Assembly: GCF_003815535.1 (NCBI RefSeq)
Contig: NZ_RPFZ01000001.1
Location: 1,612,001-1,676,000 of the forward strand
DNA length: 64,000 nt
Direction of reading: 5' to 3'
DNA from: Aurantiacibacter spongiae
Lineage (GTDB): Bacteria; Pseudomonadota; Alphaproteobacteria; Sphingomonadales; Sphingomonadaceae
Made by a program: the position numbers and the translations under genes. Below are positions 35,463-45,538 of this stretch, in pieces. Each line of letters starts with the position of its first letter. Position 1 is the stretch's first letter. A model generated the notes under the pieces. The model was not told where the DNA came from, ran no database searches, and was given only the letters and a program-made list of their open reading frames with translations.

Positions 35463-37037
35463 ATGGCGGACATTTATCTGGGCAATGCGCTCGATGGCGA
35501 ACGTCAAGCGCTCGACCTTACCCGCGCCAACCGGCACGGGCTGATCGCGGGCGCGACGGGCACCGGCAAGACGGTGACGTTGCAGGGCATGGCGGAAAGC
35601 TTCTCTGCGGCCGGCGTCCCGGTCTTCCTGGCCGATGTGAAGGGCGATCTGTCAGGTATCGCCCTGCCCGGCTCCCCCGGCTTCAAGCATGCCGCCGCGC
35701 TGGAGAAGCGGGCCGCCGAGCTGGGCATGGCGGACTACGCCTATTCGGACAATCCGGTGGTGTTCTGGGATCTGTACGGTGAGCAGGGACACCCGATCCG
35801 CACCACGGTTTCCGAGATGGGACCGTTGCTGCTCGCCCGCCTGCTCGACCTCAACGAGACGCAGGAGGGTGTCCTCCAGATCGTCTTCCGCCATGCGGAC
35901 GAGAACGGCTTGCTGCTGCTCGACTTCGCCGATCTGCGCGCAGTTCTCGGCTGGGCCTACGACAACGCGAAGGAGCTGTCGGGAACCTACGGCAACGTGT
36001 CGAAAGCGTCGGTCGGCGCGATCCAGCGGCAATTGCTCAGCTTCGAGTCTCAAGGGGCCGCCGAGTTCTTCGGCGAACCGGCGCTGGAAATCGACGATTT
36101 CCTCGCCCTCGACGACAAGGGCCGTGGCATCATCAACGTGCTTGCCGCCGACCGGCTGATGCGCAGTCCCAAGCTGTACGCGACCTTCCTGCTGTGGCTG
36201 CTGGCCGAACTGTTCGAGACCCTGCCCGAGGTCGGCGATCCGGAAAAACCGAAGCTGGTCTTCTTCTTCGACGAGGCGCACCTGCTGTTCGACGATGCGC
36301 CCGGGGCGTTGCAGGAAACAATCGAGCGGGTCGTGCGATTGATCCGGTCGAAAGGCGTGGGCGTCTATTTCGTGACGCAGAACCCCATCGACATTCCCGA
36401 ACAGGTCGCCGGCCAGCTGGGCAACCGCGTGCAGCACGCGCTGCGTGCCTTCACCCCGCGCGACAGGCGTGCGATCAGGGCCGCGGCGGAGACGTTTCGC
36501 ATCAATCCCGATCTCGACGTGGAGACGGCGATCACCGAACTGCGCGTGGGCGAGGCGCTGGTCTCGACGCTGATGGAGGATGGCGCGCCCTCTGTCGTCA
36601 AGCGCACGCTCATCAAGCCACCGCGTTCCAGGCTGGGACCGATCGACGCGGGGGAACGGGCGATCGTCCAGTCGGCCAGTCCCTATGCCGGCAAGTATGA
36701 CGAACGGATCGACCGCGAAAGTGCGGAGGAACTGCTCGCCGCGAAGGGCGAGGACGCTGCCGCGACGGCGGAGGAGGTCGCGGCGCGAGGGGAGGAGGCG
36801 GTGCGCGGAAGGGAGCGCAAGTCGCCGTCCATCTGGGGCAAGGCGATGAAGCGCGCGGGCGCGGCGGCGGCAGGCTCCATGGCTTCCGTCGCGGCGGCCA
36901 GCATCACCGGTCGCCGCAGCCGCGCCAACCCGACACGCACGGCGATGACATCGGGCATCGGTTCCATCGCCACCGACCTGGCCGGCCCCGTGGCGGGGCG
37001 CTTCGTCAGGAACCTGATCGGCGGCCTCATGCGATAG
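35463..37037 (+). CDS. HerA-type ATPase, DUF853 family (YjgR-like)
   Basis: About 524 residues. An FtsK/HerA-type ATPase core with Walker [13 protein letters not shown] (about residues 30-41), Walker [16 protein letters not shown] (about 268) and the sensor-like [15 protein letters not shown] fits the DUF853/YjgR group. The C-terminal 90 residues are Ala/Glu-rich with a Gly/Ala hydrophobic segment ([17 protein letters not shown]), so it may associate with membrane. Its substrate is unknown. Starts at 35463 or 12 bases earlier at 35451 (ATGCGGGCGCGA), the former looking more like homologues. Confidence 0.88.
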   Translation: MADIYLGNALDGERQALDLTRANRHGLIAGATGTGKTVTLQGMAESFSAAGVPVFLADVKGDLSGIALPGSPGFKHAAALEKRAAELGMADYAYSDNPVVFWDLYGEQGHPIRTTVSEMGPLLLARLLDLNETQEGVLQIVFRHADENGLLLLDFADLRAVLGWAYDNAKELSGTYGNVSKASVGAIQRQLLSFESQGAAEFFGEPALEIDDFLALDDKGRGIINVLAADRLMRSPKLYATFLLWLLAELFETLPEVGDPEKPKLVFFFDEAHLLFDDAPGALQETIERVVRLIRSKGVGVYFVTQNPIDIPEQVAGQLGNRVQHALRAFTPRDRRAIRAAAETFRINPDLDVETAITELRVGEALVSTLMEDGAPSVVKRTLIKPPRSRLGPIDAGERAIVQSASPYAGKYDERIDRESAEELLAAKGEDAAATAEEVAARGEEAVRGRERKSPSIWGKAMKRAGAAAAGSMASVAAASITGRRSRANPTRTAMTSGIGSIATDLAGPVAGRFVRNLIGGLMR

Positions 37038-37056
37038 GCCGCCGGCCCGGCAATGG

Positions 37057-39738
37057 TCAGCCCTCGCGGCGGCCCAGCCAGTCGATAATCGCCGCTTCGA
37101 CCCGCGGATCCGTCTCCAGCCGTACCCGGAAGGCGTTGATCGCCCGGTCGAGCGACACGGCCTCGTCATCGGGAATGTCCGCGCGATATTCCTCGAGCCG
37201 TTCCAGCTGCGCCGGATCGCGCGAGCCGTAGGTCAGGCCGGCGATGTAGCCCTGCCAGCCCGATGGATCGACCAGTTCGCGCACTTCGTCCTGGTGCTGC
37301 ATCACGAAATCGTAGGCGAGCTCGGGATGCTGCGCGGCGACCTGACGGATGATGGCGGCGGAGGTCGTCCCCGCTTCTCCGGTCAGCGCGAAGTTCAGGG
37401 CCTGGCGCGCCAGCGCCTCGTCCTCCGGCGCGCCGAGCAGCGTGTAATAGGTCGCCCTTTCGGTGGTGCTGGTGGACTTGACGGCGAGTTCGGACAGCAG
37501 CGCCCACTCGCTGGTGGTGAGGTTGTTGCCGGCGATCCCCAGCCACAGGTTCTTCATCGACCCGTCGAGCGCGCGCGGATCGTCCTCCAGCATGGCGAAG
37601 CGGCGCCGGGCCTCGGCCTGGACGCCCTCGTCGCCCATGGTGTCGAAGGCCCCGATCAGCGCATTGCGCAAATTGGCGTCGACGACGGGCTCACCCGCCT
37701 TCGCATCATAGCCGAGCGCGTCAAGGCGCGGCCGCCATTTCTCCGTGGCGATCTCGGCAATCCGCGAACGCTCGGCGGCGTTGTCTTCGGAAACGGCCGA
37801 ATAGATGGAAGCCCACTGCTGCACGGCGAACTGCGCCACGATGGGGTTCGCATCGGGCGGCACCTGCTCGAGCAGCGCCAGCGGTCGGTCCCACGCCTGG
37901 TAGTCGCCGACAGCGAGCGCGAAGCCGTCCCGCATGAGACCAAGCTGGTCGATGGGGGCAAGGCCGGAAAAGCCATCGGCGATCCGCTGCGACAACCGCG
38001 GAGAATAGAGCGTGCGGTAATAGCCGAGCTGGCCCGAATTGACGACGAGTGGCGCGCTGCACCCGGGGAGCGAATGCTCCATCCGGTTGTCGAGCACCAT
38101 GTCGACAGGATCGCTCGAGCCATTGGCGATGGAGAGCGGGACCAGCCAGTGCGCCGGCTCGGCCTCTGTTTCTGCCTTGCGGTCGCGGCTGAACTGCGAC
38201 TGCACCAGTTGCAGCTGCGTCTGCCCGTTGACGCAGGGGCCATCGGCCAGCACCAGCGGCACGCCGGGCTGCAGGGTGAAATCGTCGGCGATCGCGGGCA
38301 GATCGCTTGCGCCCGCTTCCGCGATGGCCCGCCACAGATCGGGGCTTTGCGTATTGCCGTACTGATGACGCTGGAAATAGGCTTGCAGGCCGCGCTGCCA
38401 GACATCCGCGCCGGCATAGTCCTCGAACATGCCGATCAGCGCCTCGCCCTTGGAATAGGTGATGGTGTCGAAGGCCTGCGCGGTTTCCGCGACGGTCGAG
38501 ATATCCTGGATGACCGGATGCGACGTCGCATCGTCATCCGCGTTCATCGCCGCTTCGCGCACGTTGACGCGGCCCAGATCGCCATACCATTCCGGATGGA
38601 GATCGTTGGTGACCTTGGTTTCGAGCCAGCTGGCGAAGGCTTCGTTGAGCCACAGATCGTCCCACCAGGCCATCGTCACGATGTCGCCGAACCACTGGTG
38701 CGCGGTCTCGTGTGCCTGGACGCTGAAGATCGACTGGCGCGTGGCGGGGCTGGTATTGGCCGGATCGTTGAGCAGGATACGCTCGAATGTCAGGATCGAG
38801 CCCCAGTTTTCCATCGCGCCGAAGAATTGCGACTGGCCGGGCGCGGTCACGTTGTCGAGCTTGGGCAGGGGATAGGCGATGCCGAAATAATCGGTAAACC
38901 ACGGCATCAGCGGTTTGAGGCCGTCGAGCGCGTATTGCGTCTGCTCCCCGCTGCCCGCCGGCGCCACGATGCCCACCTCGGTCCCGGTATCGGCCATGGC
39001 CGAATTGCGCTCGAAATCGCCGAGCGCGAAGAACAGCAGATAGCTGCTCATGATCGGCGTGGTGCGGAAGGTGACGCGCTTGGTGCCGTTGCCGAGATCC
39101 TCTTCCCCGGCAATCGGCATGTTGCCAACCGCCATCAGGTCGGCGGGCACGATCGCGGAAAGGTCGAAGGTCGCCTTGTAGGAAGGCTCGTCGAACAGCG
39201 GCGCGAACCGGCGTGCGTCCGGCGCCTCGAACTGGGTGAACAGCGCGCGCACTTCCTCGCCCGTGCGCTTGTCGGGATAATCGAGCGCGAACAGGCCGGC
39301 CGCCTGGGTGCCGATGGTGCCGGCATACTGCGTCTGCAACTGGTACGTTCCCGGCGCGAAGCGACTGTCCGCGGTGAAGGTGACGGTGTCGAGTTCCCCG
39401 TCATAGCTGACCGCCATTTCCTCCCTCAGGCCGTTCGGCGCGACGAGCACGGCAGAGGTGATGTCCAGTCCCTTGGCATGCATGGTGATCGAGCGGGTCG
39501 CCTCGTAGACCTCGATCGTCGCGGTCGACGCGCCGGAGAAGGTCAGGTTCTCGGCGTCGGGCACCACCTGGATCGCGTAGTTGAGCGGCCGGGCGATACG
39601 CGGCAGATCGCTGGTTACGTCGGCGGGCAACGGGGCGGCGGTGAAGGTGGGCGCGGTCGCGCCATCCTGCGGGGCGGGGACGGTGGCGCATCCGGCGAGC
39701 AGGGCGGCGGCGAGGGCGGCAAGGGAAGCGTGGCGCAT
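37057..39738 (-). CDS. M1-family aminopeptidase, lipoprotein
   Basis: 893 residues. The lipoprotein signal ends at lipobox LLAGC (Cys17), so the enzyme is anchored in the membrane facing the periplasm or exterior. The M1 motifs are complete: exopeptidase GAMEN (FGAMENWG, about residue 308), zinc-binding HExxH (AHETAHQWFGD, about 346), and third ligand Glu in NEAFASW. The long C-terminal helical ERAP1-like domain follows. It removes N-terminal amino acids from peptides. Convergent with the HerA-like gene, 19 bases apart; upstream region of 80 bases before the histidine kinase has no clear features. Confidence 0.95.
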   Translation of the reverse strand: MRHASLAALAAALLAGCATVPAPQDGATAPTFTAAPLPADVTSDLPRIARPLNYAIQVVPDAENLTFSGASTATIEVYEATRSITMHAKGLDITSAVLVAPNGLREEMAVSYDGELDTVTFTADSRFAPGTYQLQTQYAGTIGTQAAGLFALDYPDKRTGEEVRALFTQFEAPDARRFAPLFDEPSYKATFDLSAIVPADLMAVGNMPIAGEEDLGNGTKRVTFRTTPIMSSYLLFFALGDFERNSAMADTGTEVGIVAPAGSGEQTQYALDGLKPLMPWFTDYFGIAYPLPKLDNVTAPGQSQFFGAMENWGSILTFERILLNDPANTSPATRQSIFSVQAHETAHQWFGDIVTMAWWDDLWLNEAFASWLETKVTNDLHPEWYGDLGRVNVREAAMNADDDATSHPVIQDISTVAETAQAFDTITYSKGEALIGMFEDYAGADVWQRGLQAYFQRHQYGNTQSPDLWRAIAEAGASDLPAIADDFTLQPGVPLVLADGPCVNGQTQLQLVQSQFSRDRKAETEAEPAHWLVPLSIANGSSDPVDMVLDNRMEHSLPGCSAPLVVNSGQLGYYRTLYSPRLSQRIADGFSGLAPIDQLGLMRDGFALAVGDYQAWDRPLALLEQVPPDANPIVAQFAVQQWASIYSAVSEDNAAERSRIAEIATEKWRPRLDALGYDAKAGEPVVDANLRNALIGAFDTMGDEGVQAEARRRFAMLEDDPRALDGSMKNLWLGIAGNNLTTSEWALLSELAVKSTSTTERATYYTLLGAPEDEALARQALNFALTGEAGTTSAAIIRQVAAQHPELAYDFVMQHQDEVRELVDPSGWQGYIAGLTYGSRDPAQLERLEEYRADIPDDEAVSLDRAINAFRVRLETDPRVEAAIIDWLGRREG

Positions 39739-39818
39739 GACAGGGGACTTTCGCGACAGAACGGTCTTGTTGAGCGCCGGGTAGCAAGCCTGCTCCGACT
39801 TGGCGACGGAAAATGTCG

Positions 39819-41210
39819 TCAGGTCGTACGTCCCGGACCTGCCACCGGGATGGCCAGCTGCGCTATCAGGCCCGTCACCGCGGTGCCATCGGTCTTGTTG
39901 GCGAGGGTGAGCGTGCCGCCATGCTGTTCGGCGATGGCGCGGGCGAGCGTGAGGCCCAGCCCCGCCCCGCCCGTTTCGCGGTTGCGCGAAGCGTCGCCGC
40001 GCTTGAAGGGTTCGAGCATTTCGTCGATCCTGTCCGCGTCGATTCCCGGCCCATCGTCGATTACCGCGATGATCGCGCCTTCCCTCGCGTCGTGCAGCGT
40101 GACATGCGCCTTCCCGCCGTAGCGCAGCGCGTTGTCGACGAGGTTGCGGATTGCCCGGCGAAGCCATGTAGCGCGTACGGACGCGGCGATGCGCCCGTCG
40201 GCCTCGAAGGTGACCGGGCGGCCGAGATCCTCGTATTCCTCCACCACCGAGGCGACCAGGGCCGCGAGGTCGGTTCGCTCGAGGGGGTCGGACGGGCGAC
40301 CCACCCGGGCAAGCGAGAGAATGTCGTCGAGCGAGCGGGTGATGTCCTCGATCCCCGCCGCCATGCGTGCGCGTTCGCTTTCGTCTTCCACGGTTTCGAT
40401 CCGCACGCGCAGGGCGGCGAGCGGGGTCTTGAGGTCGTGTCCGATGGCACCGAGCATGACGTCCTTCTCGTCCAGCAGCGCCGCGACGCGCGCTTCCATC
40501 GCATTGTGCGCGGCGATGAGCCGGCGCGTGTCCTCAGGTCCGGTCGGGCGCATCGGCGGGTCGTCGTCGCGGGCACCGCCGAAGCGTTCGACCCGGTCGG
40601 TCAGTTCGGCGAGCGGCCGGGTGATCCGCCGGAGCAGAAGCGCCAGGCCGCCGACCAGGACGACGTAGAGGATGACGGTCTGCAACAGGACGCCGCGCAG
40701 CGGGCTGCGTTCGGGTGGCGGCAGGACATGGGCGGCGATACGCCACTGATTCTCGCCCGGAATGCGCAGTCCGGCGAGTACGAAGCTGGCATTGCCCGTC
40801 ACCGTGCGCCCGCGGCGATCGCGCCCTTCGGGAATCGGAAGGTCGGACAAAACGATCAGTGCCTCGACGGGAATGTCCTGCTCGCTCATCACGGAACGCA
40901 GCGCCGCTTCGCGCCCGGTATCGCGCATTTCGGGCCTGTAGAGCGCCGCCTCGATGGCGAGGATGGCGCGCTGGCGCCGCCGTTCGCGGCGACCTTCTCT
41001 CACCCGTTCGGGAAAGCCGCGCCAGGACGGACCGCTCGTGCGGTTGTCGGAAAGAAGCTGAAACGCGAGCGCGCTGACCACCTCCGCCTCCGCCCGCGCG
41101 GCCGCCGCGCGGTAGAGCAGCACGCCGGCCAGGGTCTGGGCCACGAACAGCGCCATCGCCACCGCCAGCAGCATCTGCCCGAGCAGGCTTCGCTGCAGGA
41201 CGCGGCCCAT
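39819..41210 (-). CDS. Two-component sensor histidine kinase, membrane-bound
   Basis: 463 residues. Two helices (about 10-30, LLGQMLLAVAMALFVAQTL, and about 170-190, GVLLQTVILYVVLVGGLALLL) enclose a periplasmic sensor of about 130 residues; then a HAMP domain, the H-box GAIGHDLKTPLAALR (His at about 258), N-box NLVDNALRYGG, and D/F/G boxes DDGPGIDAD and GGAGLGLTLARAIAEQHGG. It is an OmpR-partner type (EnvZ class) kinase. The ATG at 41210 lies seven bases past the response regulator stop. It is the third gene of an EF-hand, regulator, kinase operon; the ligand is unknown. Confidence 0.95.
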   Translation of the reverse strand: MGRVLQRSLLGQMLLAVAMALFVAQTLAGVLLYRAAAARAEAEVVSALAFQLLSDNRTSGPSWRGFPERVREGRRERRRQRAILAIEAALYRPEMRDTGREAALRSVMSEQDIPVEALIVLSDLPIPEGRDRRGRTVTGNASFVLAGLRIPGENQWRIAAHVLPPPERSPLRGVLLQTVILYVVLVGGLALLLRRITRPLAELTDRVERFGGARDDDPPMRPTGPEDTRRLIAAHNAMEARVAALLDEKDVMLGAIGHDLKTPLAALRVRIETVEDESERARMAAGIEDITRSLDDILSLARVGRPSDPLERTDLAALVASVVEEYEDLGRPVTFEADGRIAASVRATWLRRAIRNLVDNALRYGGKAHVTLHDAREGAIIAVIDDGPGIDADRIDEMLEPFKRGDASRNRETGGAGLGLTLARAIAEQHGGTLTLANKTDGTAVTGLIAQLAIPVAGPGRTT

Positions 41211-41217
41211 CGCGGGC

Positions 41218-41958
41218 CTAGTCGTCCGCCGCGCAGGGCGGAAGCCGGACGACATCGCACGCGAGGCGGTAGCCCCCGCCCCAGACCGTCTGGATGAGCT
41301 TCGGATCGCGGCTGTCCTCCTCGATCTTGCGCCGCAGCCGACTGACCTGGTTGTCCACGGCGCGGTCGAACAGATGCGCCTCGCGCCCCTGCACCATGTC
41401 GAGCAGGCGGTCGCGATCCATGACCTGGCGCGGATGGTCGAGCAGCGCGGTCAGCAGGCGGAATTCGGCCGAGGAGATGGGAACCACGGTCCCGTCCGGA
41501 TCGGTCAGCCGGCGCTTGAGCGGATCGAGCTGCCAGCCATCGAATTCGTAGGGCGCATCGTCCTCGGCCGGCACCGACGCGCCCCTGCCGACCCGCCGCA
41601 GGACGGAGCGGATGCGCGCCACCAGTTCGCGCGGTTCGAACGGTTTGACCACATAGTCGTCGGCGCCGATTTCCAGCCCGACGATACGGTCGGTCGCCTC
41701 GCCCCGGGCCGTCAGGAAGATGACTGGCAACTGCCTCGCCTCGACCAGATGACGGCACAGGGAAAGCCCGTCCTCGCCGGGCATCATGATGTCGAGCAGG
41801 ACGAGATCGAACGATTCGCTCCCCAGGGCGGACCTTGCTTTCGACGCATCGTTGGCCTGGCGCACGACGAAGCCCTGGCGCGACAGGTAATCGGCCAGGG
41901 CTTCGCGCAGGCTGGTGTCATCGTCCACCAGCAGCAGGTTTACCGGATCGTCCGTCAC
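41218..41958 (-). CDS. OmpR-family response regulator
   Basis: 246 residues from GTG at 41958. The receiver has the acidic pocket (DDD at 12-14) and phosphoacceptor Asp56 in LVLLDIMMPGEDG, plus the conserved Lys in VKPFEPREL; a winged-helix DNA-binding domain follows (QVSRLRRKIEEDSRDPKLIQTVWGGGYRL). The GTG overlaps the EF-hand stop (GTGA), favouring it over an ATG at 42000 within the upstream gene. Phosphorylated by the kinase downstream, it should activate genes in response to a periplasmic signal. Its targets are unknown. Confidence 0.96.
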   Translation of the reverse strand: MTDDPVNLLLVDDDTSLREALADYLSRQGFVVRQANDASKARSALGSESFDLVLLDIMMPGEDGLSLCRHLVEARQLPVIFLTARGEATDRIVGLEIGADDYVVKPFEPRELVARIRSVLRRVGRGASVPAEDDAPYEFDGWQLDPLKRRLTDPDGTVVPISSAEFRLLTALLDHPRQVMDRDRLLDMVQGREAHLFDRAVDNQVSRLRRKIEEDSRDPKLIQTVWGGGYRLACDVVRLPPCAADD

Positions 41959-42506
41959 CGCGCCTCGGCGGCGTTCCGGCCCGCGCGTCGCTCGCTCCAT
42001 CGGGCGCGGCGTTCCTCGCGGGTCACGGTGCCGTCGGAATTGGCGTCCGCCGCATCGAAACGGGCGAGGGCAGCCGAGACAAAGTCCGACTGGCTGATGC
42101 TGCCGTCGGAGCCGGTGCCGGCGCGAAGGCCCATCATCGCGCCATGAAGGCCACCGCGATGCCCCATTCGCTCGCCCCGATCCCGGCGCTGACCATCGCC
42201 TCGCATTCCGCGCATATCCCGATGATGCGCCTGCATCTCGGCAAAGGTGACGGCGCCGTTGCCGTCGGCATCCATGGCTTCGAACCGAGCGCGCGCACGC
42301 GCTTCGCGGTCTGCCTGGCTGAGAACGCCGTCGCCGTTCGCGTCCATGCGGGCGAACATCGCCGCGGCACGGGCCTGCGTCTGCACCCGGGTCGTTTCCG
42401 CCCCGCGCCGGTGAGCCGTGGCATCCGCGTCCGCCTGCGCCAGGGCCGCGGTTCCGCCGATACCGAGCGCGGCGGTCGCCAGCGCGATGGTCACGATCTT
42501 TTTCAT
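41955..42506 (-). CDS. Periplasmic EF-hand calcium-binding protein
   Basis: 183 residues. A signal peptide (MKKIVTIALATAALGIGGTAALAQ) precedes a chain with three or four EF-hand loops: DANGDGVLSQAD, DADGNGAVTFAE and DANSDGTVTREE are well formed, and GSDGSISQSD is a partial one. A His/Arg/Met-rich linker (HHRDMRGMRGDGQRRDRG) separates pairs and could bind other metals. Its stop is overlapped by the response regulator GTG start, and the kinase follows. ATG at 42506 has GGAGAG upstream. Calcium binding is well supported; a role in sensing calcium for the coupled two-component system is inferred. Confidence 0.9.
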   Translation of the reverse strand: MKKIVTIALATAALGIGGTAALAQADADATAHRRGAETTRVQTQARAAAMFARMDANGDGVLSQADREARARARFEAMDADGNGAVTFAEMQAHHRDMRGMRGDGQRRDRGERMGHRGGLHGAMMGLRAGTGSDGSISQSDFVSAALARFDAADANSDGTVTREERRARWSERRAGRNAAEAR

Positions 42507-42698
42507 GTCACTCTCCGTACTTTCAAGCGATTGCGAGGAGCGACGAAATGGCGGGGTCGTGAGGGAGGAGGAGAAGTCCGCCATCCCGTCGCTCTCGCCA
42601 TCCGGTCTAGCGGGCAGGTGTCGCAGCATTTTGCCGGGACGCGCGAAAAGTGTCGCGCTTTGTCGCGTCCCGGCCCGTGCGTTCATCGGCAAGTCAAG

Positions 42699-44519
42699 CT
42701 AGAGCGGGCGGCAGGCATTCTCGAGCCACGCCAGCGCTTCTCCGTCCAGTTCGGGCGCGATGGTTTCGCGAACCTGGGCGTGGTAATCGTTCCACCAGCC
42801 GATCTCCGCCTCGGTCAGCAGTTCCCGGTCCACCATGGTGCGGTCGATGGGCACCAGCGTCAGCGTCTCGAAGCCGAGCCAGTCGCCTTCCGCGCCCTCG
42901 ATGTGTCGCTCCTCGACCACGACCAGGTTCTCGATGCGGATGCCGTATTCGCCGGCCTTGTAATAGCCTGGCTCGTTCGACAGCAGCATGCCGGCCATCA
43001 GTTCCTGATCGGTGCCCGCCTGGCTGCCGCGGGGCTTGGCGATGCGTTGCGGCCCCTCGTGAACGCCGAGGAAGCTGCCGACGCCGTGACCCGTGCCGTG
43101 CGCGTAATCGAGACCGGCCATCCACAGGAACTGCCGCGCCAGCGCATCGAGCGCGCTTCCCGGAGTGCCGGGCGGGAAGGTCTGCGTGGCGAGTGCGATG
43201 TGACCCTTCAGCACGCGGGTGAAGCGGTCGCGGATTTCCGCGCTCGGTTCGCCGGGCCCGATCCAGACGGTGCGGGTAATGTCGGTCGTCCCGTCGGGAT
43301 ACTGTCCACCCGAATCGACCAGATAGACGCTGTTCGGCTCCAGCGTCCGGTTGGTTTCCTCGTTCACCCGGTAATGCGGGCTGGCACCGTTGGGGCCGGC
43401 ACCCGATATCGTGTCGAAGGACAGGTCGCGCAAATCACCGCATTTCTCGCGGAAGGCCTGCAACCTGGCGGCAGCGGACAGTTCGTCCACCGTTCCTCCG
43501 GGGGCCTCTCCCTCCAGCCAGTGAAGGAAGCGCGTGACCGCCCCGCCATCGCGCTTCTGCGCCGCGCGGTGGCCCTGCTGTTCGGCTTCGGTCTTGATCG
43601 CCTTGGGCAGGACGGCGGGATCGGTTTCCGAGACGATCTGCGCTCCCACCTCGTCCAGCCGCTCGAAGATCGCGGCCACCGAACGATCGGGATCGGCCGC
43701 CACGCGCTTGCCGGCAAAGGCGGCGAAAGCCTCGGAAAACTCGTCTCGCGGGCGAATGCGGACGGCGTTGCCCAGCGCCTGCGCCACGTCGTCGGGCACC
43801 TTGCCGGGGGCGATGAACCAGTCCGCCGTGCCGTCTGCCTGAACGGTGAGATAGGACAGCGCGACGGGCGTATGATCGACGTCCTTGCCGCGAATGTTCA
43901 GTGTCCAGGCGACCGAGTCGAGCGCGCTGATGACGACGGCATCGAGCTTCTCCGCCTTCAGCCAGTCGGCGATCTCGGCGCGCTTGTCGGCGCTCGAACG
44001 GCCGGCATGGCGCTCGTCCTGCAGGAAGGCGGGCGCGGGGGAGGGTTGCGGCTGGTCTTCCCACACCGCGTCGAGCGGGTTCGATTCGACCGCCACCAGT
44101 TCGGCCCCGCCCTTGGTGAGGCGCGTCTTCATCTGCTCCGCCCAGCCGCGCGTATGCAACCACGGATCGAAGCCGATACGCGCGCCCTGCGGGGCGCATT
44201 CCACCAGCCAGTCGCCCATCGAATCGGTCGGGACGGACTTGTATTCGTACAGCTTTCCATCGACCTGTTCGCGCACCTGGAGGGTATAGCGGCCGTCCAC
44301 GAACATCGCTGCCCCCGTTCCTTTCACTGGCTTGCGGATCACCGCCGCACTCCCCGCCGATCCGCCAAAACCGGTCAGCCAGGCCAGGCGCTGGGCATAG
44401 GCGCCAACATATTCGGACAGGTGCTCGTCGCTGATGGGGATCACGAAGCCGTCGAGTTCGCGGCGGGCGAGCTCCTCCCTAAGGGCGGAAAGGCGGGCTT
44501 CGTGCGTCTGCATCAGCAT
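42699..44519 (-). CDS. Xaa-Pro aminopeptidase (M24B family)
   Basis: 606 residues, the large three-domain M24B form (two creatinase-like N-terminal domains about 1-300, catalytic domain to the end). Metal ligands are present: Asp in VDSGGQYPDGTTDITRT, His in AHGTGHGVG and Glu in LLSNEPGYYKAG and IRIENLVVV. It removes N-terminal residues before proline. ATG at 44519 follows AAGGA seven bases away; a second ATG at 44513 is almost as good. Cytoplasmic, with no signal peptide. Downstream of the EEP-family gene by 83 bases on the same strand. Confidence 0.95.
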   Translation of the reverse strand: MLMQTHEARLSALREELARRELDGFVIPISDEHLSEYVGAYAQRLAWLTGFGGSAGSAAVIRKPVKGTGAAMFVDGRYTLQVREQVDGKLYEYKSVPTDSMGDWLVECAPQGARIGFDPWLHTRGWAEQMKTRLTKGGAELVAVESNPLDAVWEDQPQPSPAPAFLQDERHAGRSSADKRAEIADWLKAEKLDAVVISALDSVAWTLNIRGKDVDHTPVALSYLTVQADGTADWFIAPGKVPDDVAQALGNAVRIRPRDEFSEAFAAFAGKRVAADPDRSVAAIFERLDEVGAQIVSETDPAVLPKAIKTEAEQQGHRAAQKRDGGAVTRFLHWLEGEAPGGTVDELSAAARLQAFREKCGDLRDLSFDTISGAGPNGASPHYRVNEETNRTLEPNSVYLVDSGGQYPDGTTDITRTVWIGPGEPSAEIRDRFTRVLKGHIALATQTFPPGTPGSALDALARQFLWMAGLDYAHGTGHGVGSFLGVHEGPQRIAKPRGSQAGTDQELMAGMLLSNEPGYYKAGEYGIRIENLVVVEERHIEGAEGDWLGFETLTLVPIDRTMVDRELLTEAEIGWWNDYHAQVRETIAPELDGEALAWLENACRPL

Positions 44520-44602
44520 GGGCGTGTCCTTGTGTCGGCGGAGTATGAATCGGTCCTCTCGAACATAGGCATTGCCGCGCTCTCGCGCCAGTTCGCGTAC
44601 GC

Positions 44603-45538
44603 TCAGGGCGTGCGTCGACACAGCTGCGCGACGATCCCCCGGTGATCGGAGCCGAGATTGCGGGTCGCCCTGATCCCCTCCACCGTCCAGTTCGCGCCGG
44701 TCAGCACCTGGTCGATCTGGACGAACGGCCTAGTGCGTTCTCCGTCCAGCATCAGGGGCCACGTCCCTGCTCCCACGGGGTTCGAGACGAGAGCGTTGGC
44801 GCGGGCGAAATCGCGCAGCGTGTGCATCCGGCGCGTGGCGTTGAAGTCGCCGAGCACGATGGTGTTGGCCGGGTCGTCCACATGCGTCGACAGCTCGGCC
44901 AGTTGCTCGCGCTGCGGGCCGGGCGGAAAGGGGCGCGGGAGATGCGTGGCGAGGATCGTCAGCGGCTCGCCGTCGAAATCGAACCGCATCCGCGTCGCCA
45001 TCAGGTTTTCGCGATTCGCCACCGTCCCGCGCGTGAGACCGGCCGAGGAAAGCGGCGTCGTGCGCGCAAATATGCGGGTCGAGCAGGTACCGGTGGGAAG
45101 GCAGTCCTGATCGGCGATGAAGCGCCGGCGCATCTCCTCTTGCAGCCGGGTCGGTCCCGTCTTGAACTCGGCGAAGGCGGCGATATCGGGATGTTGCGCA
45201 TCGATCCACGCCAGGATGGGGGCGATCCGCGTGGTTCCTTCGGCGTTGAGCCAGGTGACACGCAGCCGCGGCGCATCCGCTGCGCACGAACCCCTCGCAT
45301 CGGGCAGGGGAAACAGCACGATGAGGCAGATCACCAGCACGATGCCCATCGGCTTCGAGGCCTTCCCTCGCTTCAGACTGATCGCGAGGAGGATCAGCGC
45401 GAGAAGAACGCAGGCGAAGGCAACCGGAACGATCGCCAAGTTGATGATGTCGAGCAGCGGCGAGAAGCGGCCGAGCGCGCCCGTCAGCAGGATCAGCAGT
45501 CCGACGCCGAGCAGGATGCGCAGGGGCCAGCGGATCAT
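44603..45538 (-). CDS. Membrane-anchored endonuclease/exonuclease/phosphatase-family protein
   Basis: 311 residues. Three N-terminal hydrophobic segments (about 1-75, including LLGVGLLILLTGALGRF, AIVPVAFACVLLALILLAI and MGIVLVICLIVLFPL) are followed by an EEP domain: AFAEFKTG (metal Glu), VLGDFNATRRM and LGSDHRGIVAQL. The fold suits a phosphodiesterase or nuclease exposed to the periplasm; the substrate is unknown. The ATG at 45538 was preferred to a TTG at 45571. It is divergent from the S9 peptidase gene across 240 bases; in that gap no gene was seen, and a TTTCCA/TATGTA pair on the plus strand is only a weak promoter candidate. Confidence 0.85.
   Translation of the reverse strand: MIRWPLRILLGVGLLILLTGALGRFSPLLDIINLAIVPVAFACVLLALILLAISLKRGKASKPMGIVLVICLIVLFPLPDARGSCAADAPRLRVTWLNAEGTTRIAPILAWIDAQHPDIAAFAEFKTGPTRLQEEMRRRFIADQDCLPTGTCSTRIFARTTPLSSAGLTRGTVANRENLMATRMRFDFDGEPLTILATHLPRPFPPGPQREQLAELSTHVDDPANTIVLGDFNATRRMHTLRDFARANALVSNPVGAGTWPLMLDGERTRPFVQIDQVLTGANWTVEGIRATRNLGSDHRGIVAQLCRRTP

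Noticed and set aside
41959-42000. ATG at 42000 as start of the response regulator
   Set aside because: It lies inside the EF-hand gene, lacks a ribosome binding site and adds an Arg-rich leader; GTG at 41958 overlaps the stop of the EF-hand gene in the usual coupled fashion.
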